This document shows positions 1-6,164 of a stretch of 6,259 nucleotides of DNA, in pieces; within the stretch, counting starts at the first letter, position 1, and every line of letters begins with the position of its first letter. Below the pieces are notes generated by a model. That model searched no databases, had not been told where the DNA came from, and saw only the letters and a list, made by a program, of their open reading frames with translations. A program made the position numbers and the translations under genes. Source of the DNA: an uncultured Clostridia bacterium (lineage in GTDB: Bacteria > Bacillota > Clostridia > Oscillospirales > Acutalibacteraceae); the NCBI GenBank assembly GCA_946405475.1, contig CAMJHI010000147.1:1-6259 (forward strand), read 5' to 3'.

Positions 1-72
1 AAGAGGCTGTGTTGTCGCTTTGTTTTTTCTGTTGCACTTCAAATGATAACCTGTCGTGCTGCCTTAACGAAC

Positions 73-76
73 GGAG
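73..76 (+). promoter_or_regulatory. Ribosome binding site of the GH2 gene
   Basis: GGAG sits 11 bases before the ATG at 88, slightly longer than the usual spacing. A nearer ATG at 81 is in another frame, and in-frame TGA codons at 79-81 and 82-84 rule out any earlier start, so this site serves the ATG at 88. In the remaining leader (1-72) I see only a T-rich run at 19-29, which could be the tail of a terminator cut by the window edge, and no convincing -35/-10 pair. Confidence 0.55.
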
Positions 77-87
77 TTTGATGAAAT

Positions 88-1833
88 ATGAACGCGATTC
101 GCACAAAGTGGTCGGAAACGATCGACAAGAGCTGCCCGTTAAATGATTACCCGCGTCCGCAGATGGTGCGCGACAGCTTCCAATGCCTCAACGGCGCATA
201 TGATTACGCCATCACGCCCCTTGATCAGCAAACGATGGGGGAAAGCCAGGGCAAGATCCTGGTGCCGTTCGCGGTCGAAACCGAGCTGTCCGGCGTGGAA
301 AAGGCGCTGGACGAAAACCATGCGCTGTGGTATCGCCGCACCTTCACCGTGGCGGAAAATTACGAAGGCAGGCGCGTGCTGCTGCATTTCGGTGCGGTCG
401 ACTGGCAGTGTGAGGTGTGGGTGAACGGCTTCCCGGTCGGCGCGCACACCGGCGGTTACTGCCCGTTCACTTTTGATATCACCGACGTTTTGCAGGATGA
501 AAACGAGCTGATCGTGCGTGTCGTTGACCCGACTGACAAGGGCGGTCAGCCGCGCGGCAAGCAGGTACAAAAGCCCGTCGGCTTCTGGTACACCGCCACC
601 TCCGGCATCTGGCAGACGGTCTGGCTTGAGGTCGTGCCGCAAAGCTACCTCTCTTCTTTGAAGCTCACGCCGGATATCGACCGTTCCGTGCTGCGCGTGG
701 AAGCGCCGGAAAACGGCGACTGCCGCTTAAAGGTCGAAGTGAAAGCGGGCGAAGCCCTCGTGACGAGCGCGGTCATTCGGGCCGGCGACTGCGTTGCCGT
801 TCCCGACGCGAAGCTCTGGTCGCCGGAAGATCCGTTTTTGTATGACCTGACGGTTTCGCTGCTGGAAGGGGAGGAGCTCGTCGACACGGTCACCTCTTAT
901 TTCGGCATGAGAAAATTCAGTACGGCACGCGATCAGAACGGTTACCGCAGGCTTTGCCTGAACAACAAGCCCTATTTCCAGAAAGGGCTGCTCGATCAGG
1001 GCTATTGGCCGGATGGCGGCATGACCGCGCCGAGCGATGAGGCGCTGATCTACGACATTCAAAAAATGCGCGAGCTCGGCTTCAATATGCTGCGCAAACA
1101 CATCAAGGTCGAGCCGCTTCGGTGGTATTATCACTGTGACCGGCTGGGCATGCTCGTGTGGCAGGATATGCCCAACGGGTGCGGTGTGAATATGCTTGTG
1201 GCGGGCGTTTTGCCGAACGTCGGCGTGCGCACGCTCAACGATAAGCATGAATCGCTGTTTGAACGCACCGAACCGCTTGCGCAGCAGCTTTACCGGCTGG
1301 AACTGGATGAAATGCTCGAGCACCTGTATAATGCGGTTTCCATTTGCTGCTGGGTGCCGTTCAACGAAAGCTGGGGGCAGTTCGACGCCGCCAATGTCGC
1401 GGCGCACGTCAAGCAGCTTGACCCGACCCGTTACGTTGACCATGCCAGCGGCTGGCACGATCAGGGCGCGGGCGATTTCAAGAGCATCCACCGCTATATC
1501 GTGCCGCTGGGCGGCTTCACGCGCGATAAGCGGGCGCTGGTCATCAGCGAATACGGCGGCTACAGCCGGGTGGTCGAAAACCACGTCTGGAACCGCAAAA
1601 AATGCTTCGGCTACCTCATGTTCAAGGATGAGCCGTCGCTTTCCGCCGCCTACCGCAAGCTGCACGAAAAACAGGTCTTCCGCCTGATCAACAAGGGGCT
1701 TTGCGCTCTGGTCTACACGCAGGTCAGCGACGTGGAAAACGAAGTGAACGGCATTCTGACCTATGACCGCAAGGTCGTGAAGTTAGACGAAGCGATGATC
1801 CGCGAGATCAACGCGAAAATGACCTATCGTTAA
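88..1833 (+). CDS. Glycoside hydrolase family 2 protein (beta-galactosidase/beta-glucuronidase-like)
   Basis: Predicted retaining glycosidase of 581 residues that hydrolyses a beta-linked sugar from an oligosaccharide or glycoside. It has no signal peptide, so it should act in the cytoplasm. The three GH2 parts are visible in order: an N-terminal jelly-roll sugar-binding domain (about 25-185, with the WVNGFPVG and GGYCPFTFDIT strands), an Ig-like sandwich (about 186-275), and a TIM barrel (about 285-575). The acid/base is Asn426-Glu427 in WVPFNESWGQFD and the nucleophile is Glu488 in ISEYGGYS. The segment GFNMLRKHIKVEP near 331-343 matches GH2 signature 1. In signature 2 the usual Asn-His-Pro-Ser reads Asn-Ala-Val-Ser (416-419). 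The ATG at 88 is chosen because an in-frame TGA lies at 82-84 and a GGAG lies upstream. The length suits the short cytoplasmic branch of COG3250 rather than LacZ. Substrate is unknown; beta-galactoside, glucuronide and mannoside are all possible. Family call is very secure. Confidence 0.95.
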   Translation: MNAIRTKWSETIDKSCPLNDYPRPQMVRDSFQCLNGAYDYAITPLDQQTMGESQGKILVPFAVETELSGVEKALDENHALWYRRTFTVAENYEGRRVLLHFGAVDWQCEVWVNGFPVGAHTGGYCPFTFDITDVLQDENELIVRVVDPTDKGGQPRGKQVQKPVGFWYTATSGIWQTVWLEVVPQSYLSSLKLTPDIDRSVLRVEAPENGDCRLKVEVKAGEALVTSAVIRAGDCVAVPDAKLWSPEDPFLYDLTVSLLEGEELVDTVTSYFGMRKFSTARDQNGYRRLCLNNKPYFQKGLLDQGYWPDGGMTAPSDEALIYDIQKMRELGFNMLRKHIKVEPLRWYYHCDRLGMLVWQDMPNGCGVNMLVAGVLPNVGVRTLNDKHESLFERTEPLAQQLYRLELDEMLEHLYNAVSICCWVPFNESWGQFDAANVAAHVKQLDPTRYVDHASGWHDQGAGDFKSIHRYIVPLGGFTRDKRALVISEYGGYSRVVENHVWNRKKCFGYLMFKDEPSLSAAYRKLHEKQVFRLINKGLCALVYTQVSDVENEVNGILTYDRKVVKLDEAMIREINAKMTYR

Positions 1834-1970
1834 CGGTTTCGCAGATCTTCCAGATAAAACAGCAGCGCCCGCTCCAGATTGCGCCGCTGCGCAGTCGGCA
1901 GGCTTTTATCAAACGCGAGCGTGTGCGCCAGCTCGGCGATTCGGCTTCGCAGATATTGTTCCCGGTTCAA
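1830..1970 (-). CDS. Small hypothetical protein (46 aa, TTG start)
   Basis: I do not recognise this protein. Read from the TTG at 1970-1968 it has 46 residues, beginning (M)NREQYLRSRIAEL and ending LLFYLEDLRNR. It is highly charged, has no membrane segment, and looks like two amphipathic helices (about 2-20 and 27-45) joined by a short DKSLPT turn. The TTG is preferred because AAAGGAG lies 8 bases upstream. Longer in-frame starts (ATG at 2039, GTG at 2051) have no RBS, and the GTG lies inside the terminator hairpin. The stop codon interlocks with the GH2 stop: both TAA codons use the palindrome TTAA at 1830-1833, so the genes converge with a 4-base overlap. It follows the HPr-kinase-like gene on the same strand but lies beyond that operon's terminator, so it probably has its own promoter, which I could not identify with confidence. 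It could be a spurious frame; the RBS and protein-like composition argue against that. Confidence 0.6.
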   Translation of the reverse strand: MNREQYLRSRIAELAHTLAFDKSLPTAQRRNLERALLFYLEDLRNR

Positions 1971-1978
1971 ATCGCACT

Positions 1979-1985
1979 CTCCTTT
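1979..1985 (-). promoter_or_regulatory. Ribosome binding site that fixes the TTG start of the 46-aa gene
   Basis: On the minus strand this reads AAAGGAG, close to the full anti-Shine-Dalgarno complement, followed by 8 bases and then TTG. No such site precedes the other possible in-frame starts. The stretch upstream (about 1990-2040) is AT-rich, but I could not pair a convincing -35 and -10 in it. Confidence 0.65.
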
Positions 1986-2040
1986 GCCTTTTTGTTTTAT
2001 TTTTCGTCGAACAAACGCCGATACAAGCGGTAATTGCATG

Positions 2041-2093
2041 AAAAAACACACCTGAATCCGATCAACATCGTTTCAGGTGTGTTGTTCTTTTTT
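2041..2093. terminator. Bidirectional intrinsic terminator
   Basis: Arms 2045-2056 (AACACACCTGAA) and 2072-2083 (TTCAGGTGTGTT) pair perfectly over 12 bp. The 15-base gap contains a further 4-bp CGAT/ATCG stem closing on CAAC. On the minus strand the hairpin is followed by a run of T (the six A at 2041-2046), which ends the three-gene operon right after its last stop at 2095. On the plus strand it is followed by GTTCTTTTTTC (2084-2094), so it can also stop transcripts running on from the GH2 gene. No closer terminator follows the GH2 stop. Its minus-strand use is the more certain because of position. Confidence 0.9.
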
Positions 2094-2094
2094 C

Positions 2095-2829
2095 TTATGG
2101 ATTCATTCCGTTGTAGGCCACGAGCGCCGAATGCGGATCCATCGTGCAGCCAAGCTGATACAGCGGCACCTGCGCAGCTAAGCTCGTCACCAGATCAAGC
2201 GTTTTTTCCATGCCCTGCGCCGTCGGCGGCTGATAGGTCTGCCGCAGCACGGCGGCGAGGTTTTGGGCGAAGCTGACCTTTTCAATGTGGTCAAAGCTGT
2301 CGCGGCGCAGCAGGCAAACGGCTTTCAGCGGCAGAATGAGGTTGTTGCCGTAATTTTCTTTGCCCTGCCAGGGGGAACCGCAGGCAAAAACGCCTCGGTC
2401 GGTGATCTTCAAAAACGGCTTGTCGCCGTTGACCACAACGGCTCGGTCGCCGAATTGCTCCAGCCAGTAGCGCATGTGCGTGGTTTTGCCGGTGCCGCTT
2501 TGGGCGGTGAACAAATAGACCTCGCCGTCCACCGCAACCGCCGCGCCGTGGAACAAAACCGCGCCGTACAGCGGCGTTTGGTTGGCGATCTTCCGGCTGA
2601 CCGCGAGCGTTTCCAGATAGGGCAGGGGATACTCCCTGACCGGCTCCTGCCGATGCGCCGCCGTTCTGGCGCTGAACGCCTGTTCAACGGCAAGGTCATC
2701 TCTCGTGATCTCAACGCTGAACAGCGGTTCCCGATCGCTCAAAAACCGGCGGCAAAATACTTTTGTTTGCGGATAATTGGCCCGAATCTGAATCGGAACG
2801 TCCGCGATCGAAATGGTAAATTCTGTCAT
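2095..2829 (-). CDS. HPr kinase/phosphorylase-like P-loop protein
   Basis: A 244-residue protein resembling the C-terminal catalytic domain of HPr kinase/phosphorylase, a fold related to PEP carboxykinase. His94-Gly95 leads into a strand and then the Walker A loop AQSGTGKTTH (109-118, Lys115), in the same layout as the HG...GxSGxGKSE region of HprK. A beta-strand ending VVVNGD (131-136) supplies a candidate acidic metal or base residue (Asp136), and GSPWQGKENYGNN (151-163) is a conserved-looking loop. The N-terminal 80 residues are short and unlike the HprK regulatory domain, and the Ser-Glu after the P-loop Lys is Thr-Thr. A true HPr-Ser46 kinase is therefore doubtful. Relatives occur beside peptide-modification and sugar loci and include kinases acting on lasso peptides or small molecules. 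Here it is the last gene of an operon. Its ATG lies 3 bases after the previous stop with only a weak GATGAG upstream, so translational coupling is likely. The substrate is unknown; a phosphorylated sugar or polyol related to the oxidoreductase, or a protein, are guesses. Confidence 0.8.
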   Translation of the reverse strand: MTEFTISIADVPIQIRANYPQTKVFCRRFLSDREPLFSVEITRDDLAVEQAFSARTAAHRQEPVREYPLPYLETLAVSRKIANQTPLYGAVLFHGAAVAVDGEVYLFTAQSGTGKTTHMRYWLEQFGDRAVVVNGDKPFLKITDRGVFACGSPWQGKENYGNNLILPLKAVCLLRRDSFDHIEKVSFAQNLAAVLRQTYQPPTAQGMEKTLDLVTSLAAQVPLYQLGCTMDPHSALVAYNGMNP

Positions 2830-2832
2830 AGG

Positions 2833-3717
2833 TTACTCATCTAATTTCAAATCAAGATAAATGCCGTAGTGGTCGGACAGGTACATGTCGTTGATCTTGT
2901 CGTCGATCACGTGATACACCAGCGGCGTCACGCCGTCGGACACGAAAATGTAGTCGATGATCTTCGGCTCGATCAGGCCGTAGCTGTGGAACGTGCCCTT
3001 GTCGTCGGTCTCCTGCGCTGTCAGGCGGCTGTCATGCAAAACGGCGGAAACGGTCTGATACATGTCGGAACCGCTCCCGGCGTTGAAGTCGCCGGTCAGC
3101 ACAACGGGCAGGTCGCCCGCGATCGTCTGCATGCGTTCAAGCAGCACCTTCATCTGGTTGGTGCGCGCTTCGTCGCTGACGTGGTCGAGGTGCGTGTTGA
3201 AATGCGCGTAGGTCTGCTTCGTTTCCTTGTTTTGCAGTATTGCCCAGGAGCAAATGCGGATATTGGCCGAGCCCCAATCGGAGGTGCCCGGTTTATCCGG
3301 CTCTCTGGACAGCCAGAAGGTGCCGGAATCAAGCAGATCAAACTTGTCGGCCTGATAGAAGATCGCGCTGAATTCGCCTTGGTTTTTGCCGTTGGTGCGC
3401 GATACGCCCACGGATTGATAGCCGTTCAGATGCTCGCGCAGGTAGACCATCCACTGCAGGGTCGCTTCCTGCACGCCGATGGAATCCGCCCCGGTCTCGT
3501 TGAGCTCGGCCGCCATGAGCGGCGCGCGGGCCGCCACCGAGGTTTTGCCGAAGCCCACACAGCGCAGGTTGAAGGTCACCACGCGCAAATCGGCGCCGTC
3601 CGCTCTGGGCGGCAGGGGATTGGCGACCGCTGTGTTGGTGTGGAAAAACAGCGACGTTACCGCAAGCGAAATGGTAAGAAACGCACGTGTCATGCCGATC
3701 AGAAACGATGCTTCCAT
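2833..3717 (-). CDS. Exported endonuclease/exonuclease/phosphatase (EEP) family hydrolase
   Basis: A 294-residue metal-dependent hydrolase of the EEP (DNase I-like/sphingomyelinase/inositol phosphatase) superfamily. The full set of motifs is present: VVTFNLRC with Asn50, GVQEAT with metal ligand Glu84, FNTHLDH (His176), VVLTGDFNA (Asp210, Asn212), IIDYIF (Asp255) and SDHYGIYLDL (Asp282, His283). Residues 10-33 form a hydrophobic signal sequence with a likely cleavage after AVA (33/34, before NPLPP), so it should be secreted or attached outside. The ATG at 3717 is chosen because GGGGG lies 7 bases upstream; the Met at residue 9 has no comparable site. It is the middle gene of the operon, 18 bases after the oxidoreductase and 3 before the kinase-like gene. 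EEP members of this type act on phosphodiesters or phosphomonoesters. Nucleic acid, phosphoinositide and other head-group phosphates remain possible, and export makes nutrient or phosphate scavenging more likely than DNA repair. Confidence 0.92.
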   Translation of the reverse strand: MEASFLIGMTRAFLTISLAVTSLFFHTNTAVANPLPPRADGADLRVVTFNLRCVGFGKTSVAARAPLMAAELNETGADSIGVQEATLQWMVYLREHLNGYQSVGVSRTNGKNQGEFSAIFYQADKFDLLDSGTFWLSREPDKPGTSDWGSANIRICSWAILQNKETKQTYAHFNTHLDHVSDEARTNQMKVLLERMQTIAGDLPVVLTGDFNAGSGSDMYQTVSAVLHDSRLTAQETDDKGTFHSYGLIEPKIIDYIFVSDGVTPLVYHVIDDKINDMYLSDHYGIYLDLKLDE

Positions 3718-3724
3718 AACAGCA

Positions 3725-3729
3725 CCCCC
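3725..3729 (-). promoter_or_regulatory. Ribosome binding site of the EEP hydrolase gene
   Basis: On the minus strand GGGGG followed by TGCTGTT (7 bases) precedes the ATG at 3717. It lies in the 18-base gap after the oxidoreductase stop codon and supports the longer start that includes the complete signal peptide. Confidence 0.6.
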
Positions 3730-3735
3730 GAAGGA

Positions 3736-4686
3736 TTATTTCATTTCGTTCAGAATTTTCAACACAGCCAGCAGACTGTCCTTGTCGACCTTTTCCACCG
3801 GTCGGTCATATTTGACGCAGTCGGCAAAATAGCGTATCTCGTTGGCGTAGGCGTTGCCGGAGGGCAGGTCGAAATCGCTCAGGTTTTCCGTGGCGTCTTC
3901 GCTGTAGGGCTTGATGCGGTTGCCGAAGCAATCATAGATCGTCAGCTCTTTGTTTTCCAGCGCCACGACGGCTTCTTCAAACTGGAAGCGGAAGCCCATG
4001 CCGAACGGATAGTGCGCCTTGTACCACGACGCTTCCGACGTGACGAAAAAGTCGCCGTAATCATATTCGACGCTCAGGTAATCCTGTTCCGGGCGTTCCT
4101 GCCGCCTGAAGTGGTAGCTTTTCGGCTGACCGAACGCATAAACCAAAAAATCCAGATCGTGAATGTGCAAATCGAACGGGATCAGACCGCTGAGCTCTTT
4201 TTTGTAATACCATTGGTTCCAGCCGCCGCCGGGGTAGCTGCCCAGCCGCCACAGGTGGGCGGAAAGCAGGCGGCCGTATTTGCCGGTGTCGTAGATTTGC
4301 TTAATCAGGTCGTAATCGTCCCAGAACCGCAGGCACTGCGCCACCATGTATTTCACGTGGTTCCGTTCAGCCGTTTCATACAGCCGGTGCACGTCTTCTT
4401 CGTTGAGAGCGATCGGCTTTTCGGTGATCACATTGATCCCTCTGTTCATCGCGCGCATGGCGTATTCGGCGTGCAGATAGGTCGGCAGACACACGTCGAT
4501 GATGTCGAACTCGTTTTCATCGAGCATTTTGTCAAAATCCGTGTATTGCTTTTTCACAGAATAGCGTTCCATCTTTTCCGGGCGGATATCGCAGATCGCG
4601 ATCAGCTCAGCGTCCTCCATATTCTGCCACGCGGGCACGTGCGCGCCGCTGATGCCGCCGCATCCGATCAGACCGACTTTTAACAT
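3736..4686 (-). CDS. Gfo/Idh/MocA family NAD(P)-dependent oxidoreductase
   Basis: A 316-residue dehydrogenase predicted to oxidise or reduce a sugar, polyol or sugar derivative in the cytoplasm. The N-terminal Rossmann domain (1-120) shows VGLIGCGGISGAH with the dinucleotide-binding glycines 8, 10 and 11, a strand ending ICDIRPEK (31-38) whose Asp33 suggests NAD preference, and VITEKPIA with the hallmark Glu-Lys-Pro at 89-91. The C-terminal alpha/beta domain carries FDLHIHDLD (171-179), with Asp172 and His176 in the place of the catalytic DxxxH of the family. The start is the ATG at 4686 because the Rossmann strand begins at residue 3; the longer frame to 4752 would run through the promoter. 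A weak GGAAAGAAG lies 8 bases upstream. It is the first gene of the operon and is read from the promoter at 4724-4752. Substrate (inositol, glucose-fructose, scyllo-inosose and others) cannot be told from the sequence. Confidence 0.93.
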   Translation of the reverse strand: MLKVGLIGCGGISGAHVPAWQNMEDAELIAICDIRPEKMERYSVKKQYTDFDKMLDENEFDIIDVCLPTYLHAEYAMRAMNRGINVITEKPIALNEEDVHRLYETAERNHVKYMVAQCLRFWDDYDLIKQIYDTGKYGRLLSAHLWRLGSYPGGGWNQWYYKKELSGLIPFDLHIHDLDFLVYAFGQPKSYHFRRQERPEQDYLSVEYDYGDFFVTSEASWYKAHYPFGMGFRFQFEEAVVALENKELTIYDCFGNRIKPYSEDATENLSDFDLPSGNAYANEIRYFADCVKYDRPVEKVDKDSLLAVLKILNEMK

Positions 4687-4709
4687 GTTTTCAGCTTCTT
4701 TCCAGTTAT

Positions 4710-4734
4710 TATGGTATATGAAAAAAATACCATA
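4710..4734. promoter_or_regulatory. Inverted repeat, probable operator of the oxidoreductase operon
   Basis: TATGGTAT (4710-4717) and ATACCATA (4727-4734) are perfect 8-bp inverted copies separated by 9 bases. They flank and partly overlap the -10 box (4724-4729) and the expected start of transcription near 4717 of the minus-strand promoter. This is the classic position for a repressor. The spacing does not suit a terminator for either divergent gene. The binding protein is not encoded in the window; the TGGT...ACCA core resembles GntR-type sites, but that is only a resemblance. Confidence 0.6.
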
Positions 4735-4752
4735 GCCAAAGAAAGATGTCAA
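4724..4752 (-). promoter_or_regulatory. Sigma-A promoter of the oxidoreductase/EEP/kinase-like operon
   Basis: On the minus strand a perfect -35 TTGACA (4752-4747) is followed by 17 bases and a -10 TATTTT (4729-4724). Transcription should begin near 4717, leaving a leader of about 30 bases before the ATG at 4686. The two later genes have gaps of 18 and 3 bases, so this promoter probably drives all three. Confidence 0.75.
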
Positions 4753-4769
4753 TAATTATGCGTTTTTGG

Positions 4770-4798
4770 TTTACAATTGTTTTGTCATGCGGTATAAT
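4770..4798 (+). promoter_or_regulatory. Sigma-A promoter of the metallophosphoesterase gene
   Basis: TTTACA (4770-4775), exactly 17 bases, then a perfect TATAAT (4793-4798). Transcription should begin about 4805, giving a very short leader of about 22 bases that contains the RBS AAAGGG (4814-4819). The -35 box is only 17 bases from the -35 of the divergent promoter, so the two polymerase sites nearly abut. Confidence 0.85.
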
Positions 4799-4826
4799 CA
4801 AATCAACATCAAGAAAGGGTGATTCC

Positions 4827-6164
4827 ATGAAAACCGTAATTTCTCTGCTCACAGGCGTTATCATGATCCTCACCGCCTGGTTCTGCATTCCGGTCGATCT
4901 TTCCGGCAATGCGCCGATTCAGGATCAGCCGACCGTCGACAGCTTTTCGCCCGTGCTGCGCTTCATGGTTTGCAGCGACACGCATATTCACGGGCTGGAT
5001 GATACGCTGCGGCGTGACCGGATCGCCAAAGCGCTTGATTTCTGCTACGGCGAAGCCGAAAAAGACGCGAACCACAGCACGCTCGACGCGGTGCTGGTCG
5101 CCGGCGACGTGACGAACGACGGATATGACGAGCAGTTCGCCTCGTTTGAAGAGGTGGTGCAGCAATCGCTGCGCGACGAAACCGACCTGCTGGCGATCGT
5201 GGCGCGTAACCACGACGGCTATCAGGGCAAGAAATGCCGCGACAAGATCAGCAAGATCACCGGCAACGACGCCGATTACCACGTTGTCATCGACGGCTTC
5301 CATTTTATCGGCATCTCCACCTCCAGCCTGGAAGCGCTTCGCTATGACCTCAGACAGCGCATCCAGCTCAAGCAGCAGCTGGATGAAGCCGTCAAAGACG
5401 ATCCGACCAAGCCGATCTTTGTCATTCATCATGAGCACGTGCGCAACACGGTTTATGGCTCCTCCAACTTTGAAGGCTGGGGCGTCAACCATTTCAGCGC
5501 CATTCTCAAAGAATACCCGCAGATCGTCGATTTTTCCGGTCATTCCCATTACCCGATCAACGATCCGCGTTCCATCTGGCAGGGCGCCTTCACCGCGGTG
5601 GGCACCGGCTCCATCAGCTACATGGAAGTGACCGTTGACAAGGATCGCACGCAGCATCCCGAATACCCCGGCAGACCCGAATGCAATTATGACGCTTCCG
5701 CGCAGGCTTGGCTGGTCGAGGTCGACGCCGCCAACCGCATCCGCCTGAGAGGCTTTGACGTGAACGACGGCGTTTATCTGTGTGAATACCTGATTGAAAA
5801 CGTGGCCGATCCCTCCACCTACGTCTACACGCCGGAGAATCAAAAGGATAAGTCCTCTGCGCCCGCTTTCAGCCCGGCGGCCAGACTTACCGTTGCGAAA
5901 AAGGGTGATCAGTACGTTGTGACATGCCCCAAAGCCGACAGCACCGACGGCAGACCGATCGAGCTGTACCGCATCCGTGTTCAGAACGAAAACGGCAAAG
6001 AGGTCTTTACCAAATACATCGTCAACAATTACTGGCTGCCCGCAGACAAATGGCTTGACTCGGTCGATTTTGAAATCGACGCCAAGCCGGGCTATCAGGT
6101 GAGCGTCGTGGCCGAAAACGTCTACGACATGGCCTCCCAGCCGCTGACTGCGACGATCGAATAA
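4827..6164 (+). CDS. Exported calcineurin-like metallophosphoesterase with C-terminal beta domain
   Basis: A 445-residue dinuclear-metal phosphoesterase. The metal-binding signature is complete: Asp51 and His53 in SDTHIH, Asp94 in VAGDVTND, Asn128-His129-Asp130, His202 in IHHEH, and His239/His241 in SGHSH. Residues 3-22 form a hydrophobic export or anchor segment after Lys2. There is no clear lipobox, although Cys20 is present, and no clear cleavage site. After the catalytic domain (about 44-310) a linker near 335-350 leads to a Fn3-like beta-rich domain (about 350-445), which may bind substrate or cell wall. The usual GNH(D/E) motif reads RNHD (127-130). The start is the ATG at 4827 with AAAGGGTG upstream; the frame open to 4746 includes the promoter and is not used. 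It is a single-gene unit, read divergently from the oxidoreductase operon and ended by the hairpin at 6181. Substrate is unknown; phosphomonoesters, cyclic nucleotides or teichoic-type phosphodiesters all occur in the family. Confidence 0.93.
   Translation: MKTVISLLTGVIMILTAWFCIPVDLSGNAPIQDQPTVDSFSPVLRFMVCSDTHIHGLDDTLRRDRIAKALDFCYGEAEKDANHSTLDAVLVAGDVTNDGYDEQFASFEEVVQQSLRDETDLLAIVARNHDGYQGKKCRDKISKITGNDADYHVVIDGFHFIGISTSSLEALRYDLRQRIQLKQQLDEAVKDDPTKPIFVIHHEHVRNTVYGSSNFEGWGVNHFSAILKEYPQIVDFSGHSHYPINDPRSIWQGAFTAVGTGSISYMEVTVDKDRTQHPEYPGRPECNYDASAQAWLVEVDAANRIRLRGFDVNDGVYLCEYLIENVADPSTYVYTPENQKDKSSAPAFSPAARLTVAKKGDQYVVTCPKADSTDGRPIELYRIRVQNENGKEVFTKYIVNNYWLPADKWLDSVDFEIDAKPGYQVSVVAENVYDMASQPLTATIE

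Noticed and set aside
1..87. Promoter for the GH2 gene
   Set aside because: The leader contains T-rich stretches and GATAAC near 45-50, but no -35/-10 pair with good spacing. The promoter may lie upstream of the window.
727..1665. Open frame of 312 codons on the minus strand within the GH2 gene
   Set aside because: Antisense shadow of the GH2 catalytic domain; no motifs and no RBS context.
1971..2051. Longer form of the small protein from GTG 2051 or ATG 2039
   Set aside because: Neither has an RBS, and the GTG falls inside the terminator stem. The TTG at 1970 has AAAGGAG at 8 bases.
2869..4683. Open frame of 604 codons on the plus strand
   Set aside because: It lies antisense to the EEP and oxidoreductase genes, which both have complete catalytic motifs. 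Its sequence is rich in His, Val, Gly and Arg with no recognisable domain, it has no RBS, and the long opening follows from the GC-rich third positions of the genes opposite.
4710..4734. TATGGTAT/ATACCATA repeat as a terminator or riboswitch
   Set aside because: It overlaps a -10 box at the 5' end of a gene, is AT-rich with a 9-base spacer, and the leader is too short for a riboswitch. An operator is the simpler reading.
4687..4752. Longer N-terminus for the oxidoreductase starting at 4752
   Set aside because: The extra 22 residues precede the Rossmann strand that begins this family, and the start would overlap the -35 box and the inverted repeat.
4746..4826. Longer N-terminus for the metallophosphoesterase starting at 4746
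   Set aside because: It would cover the TTTACA/TATAAT promoter and precede the transcript start. The ATG at 4827 has a good RBS and gives a normal export segment.
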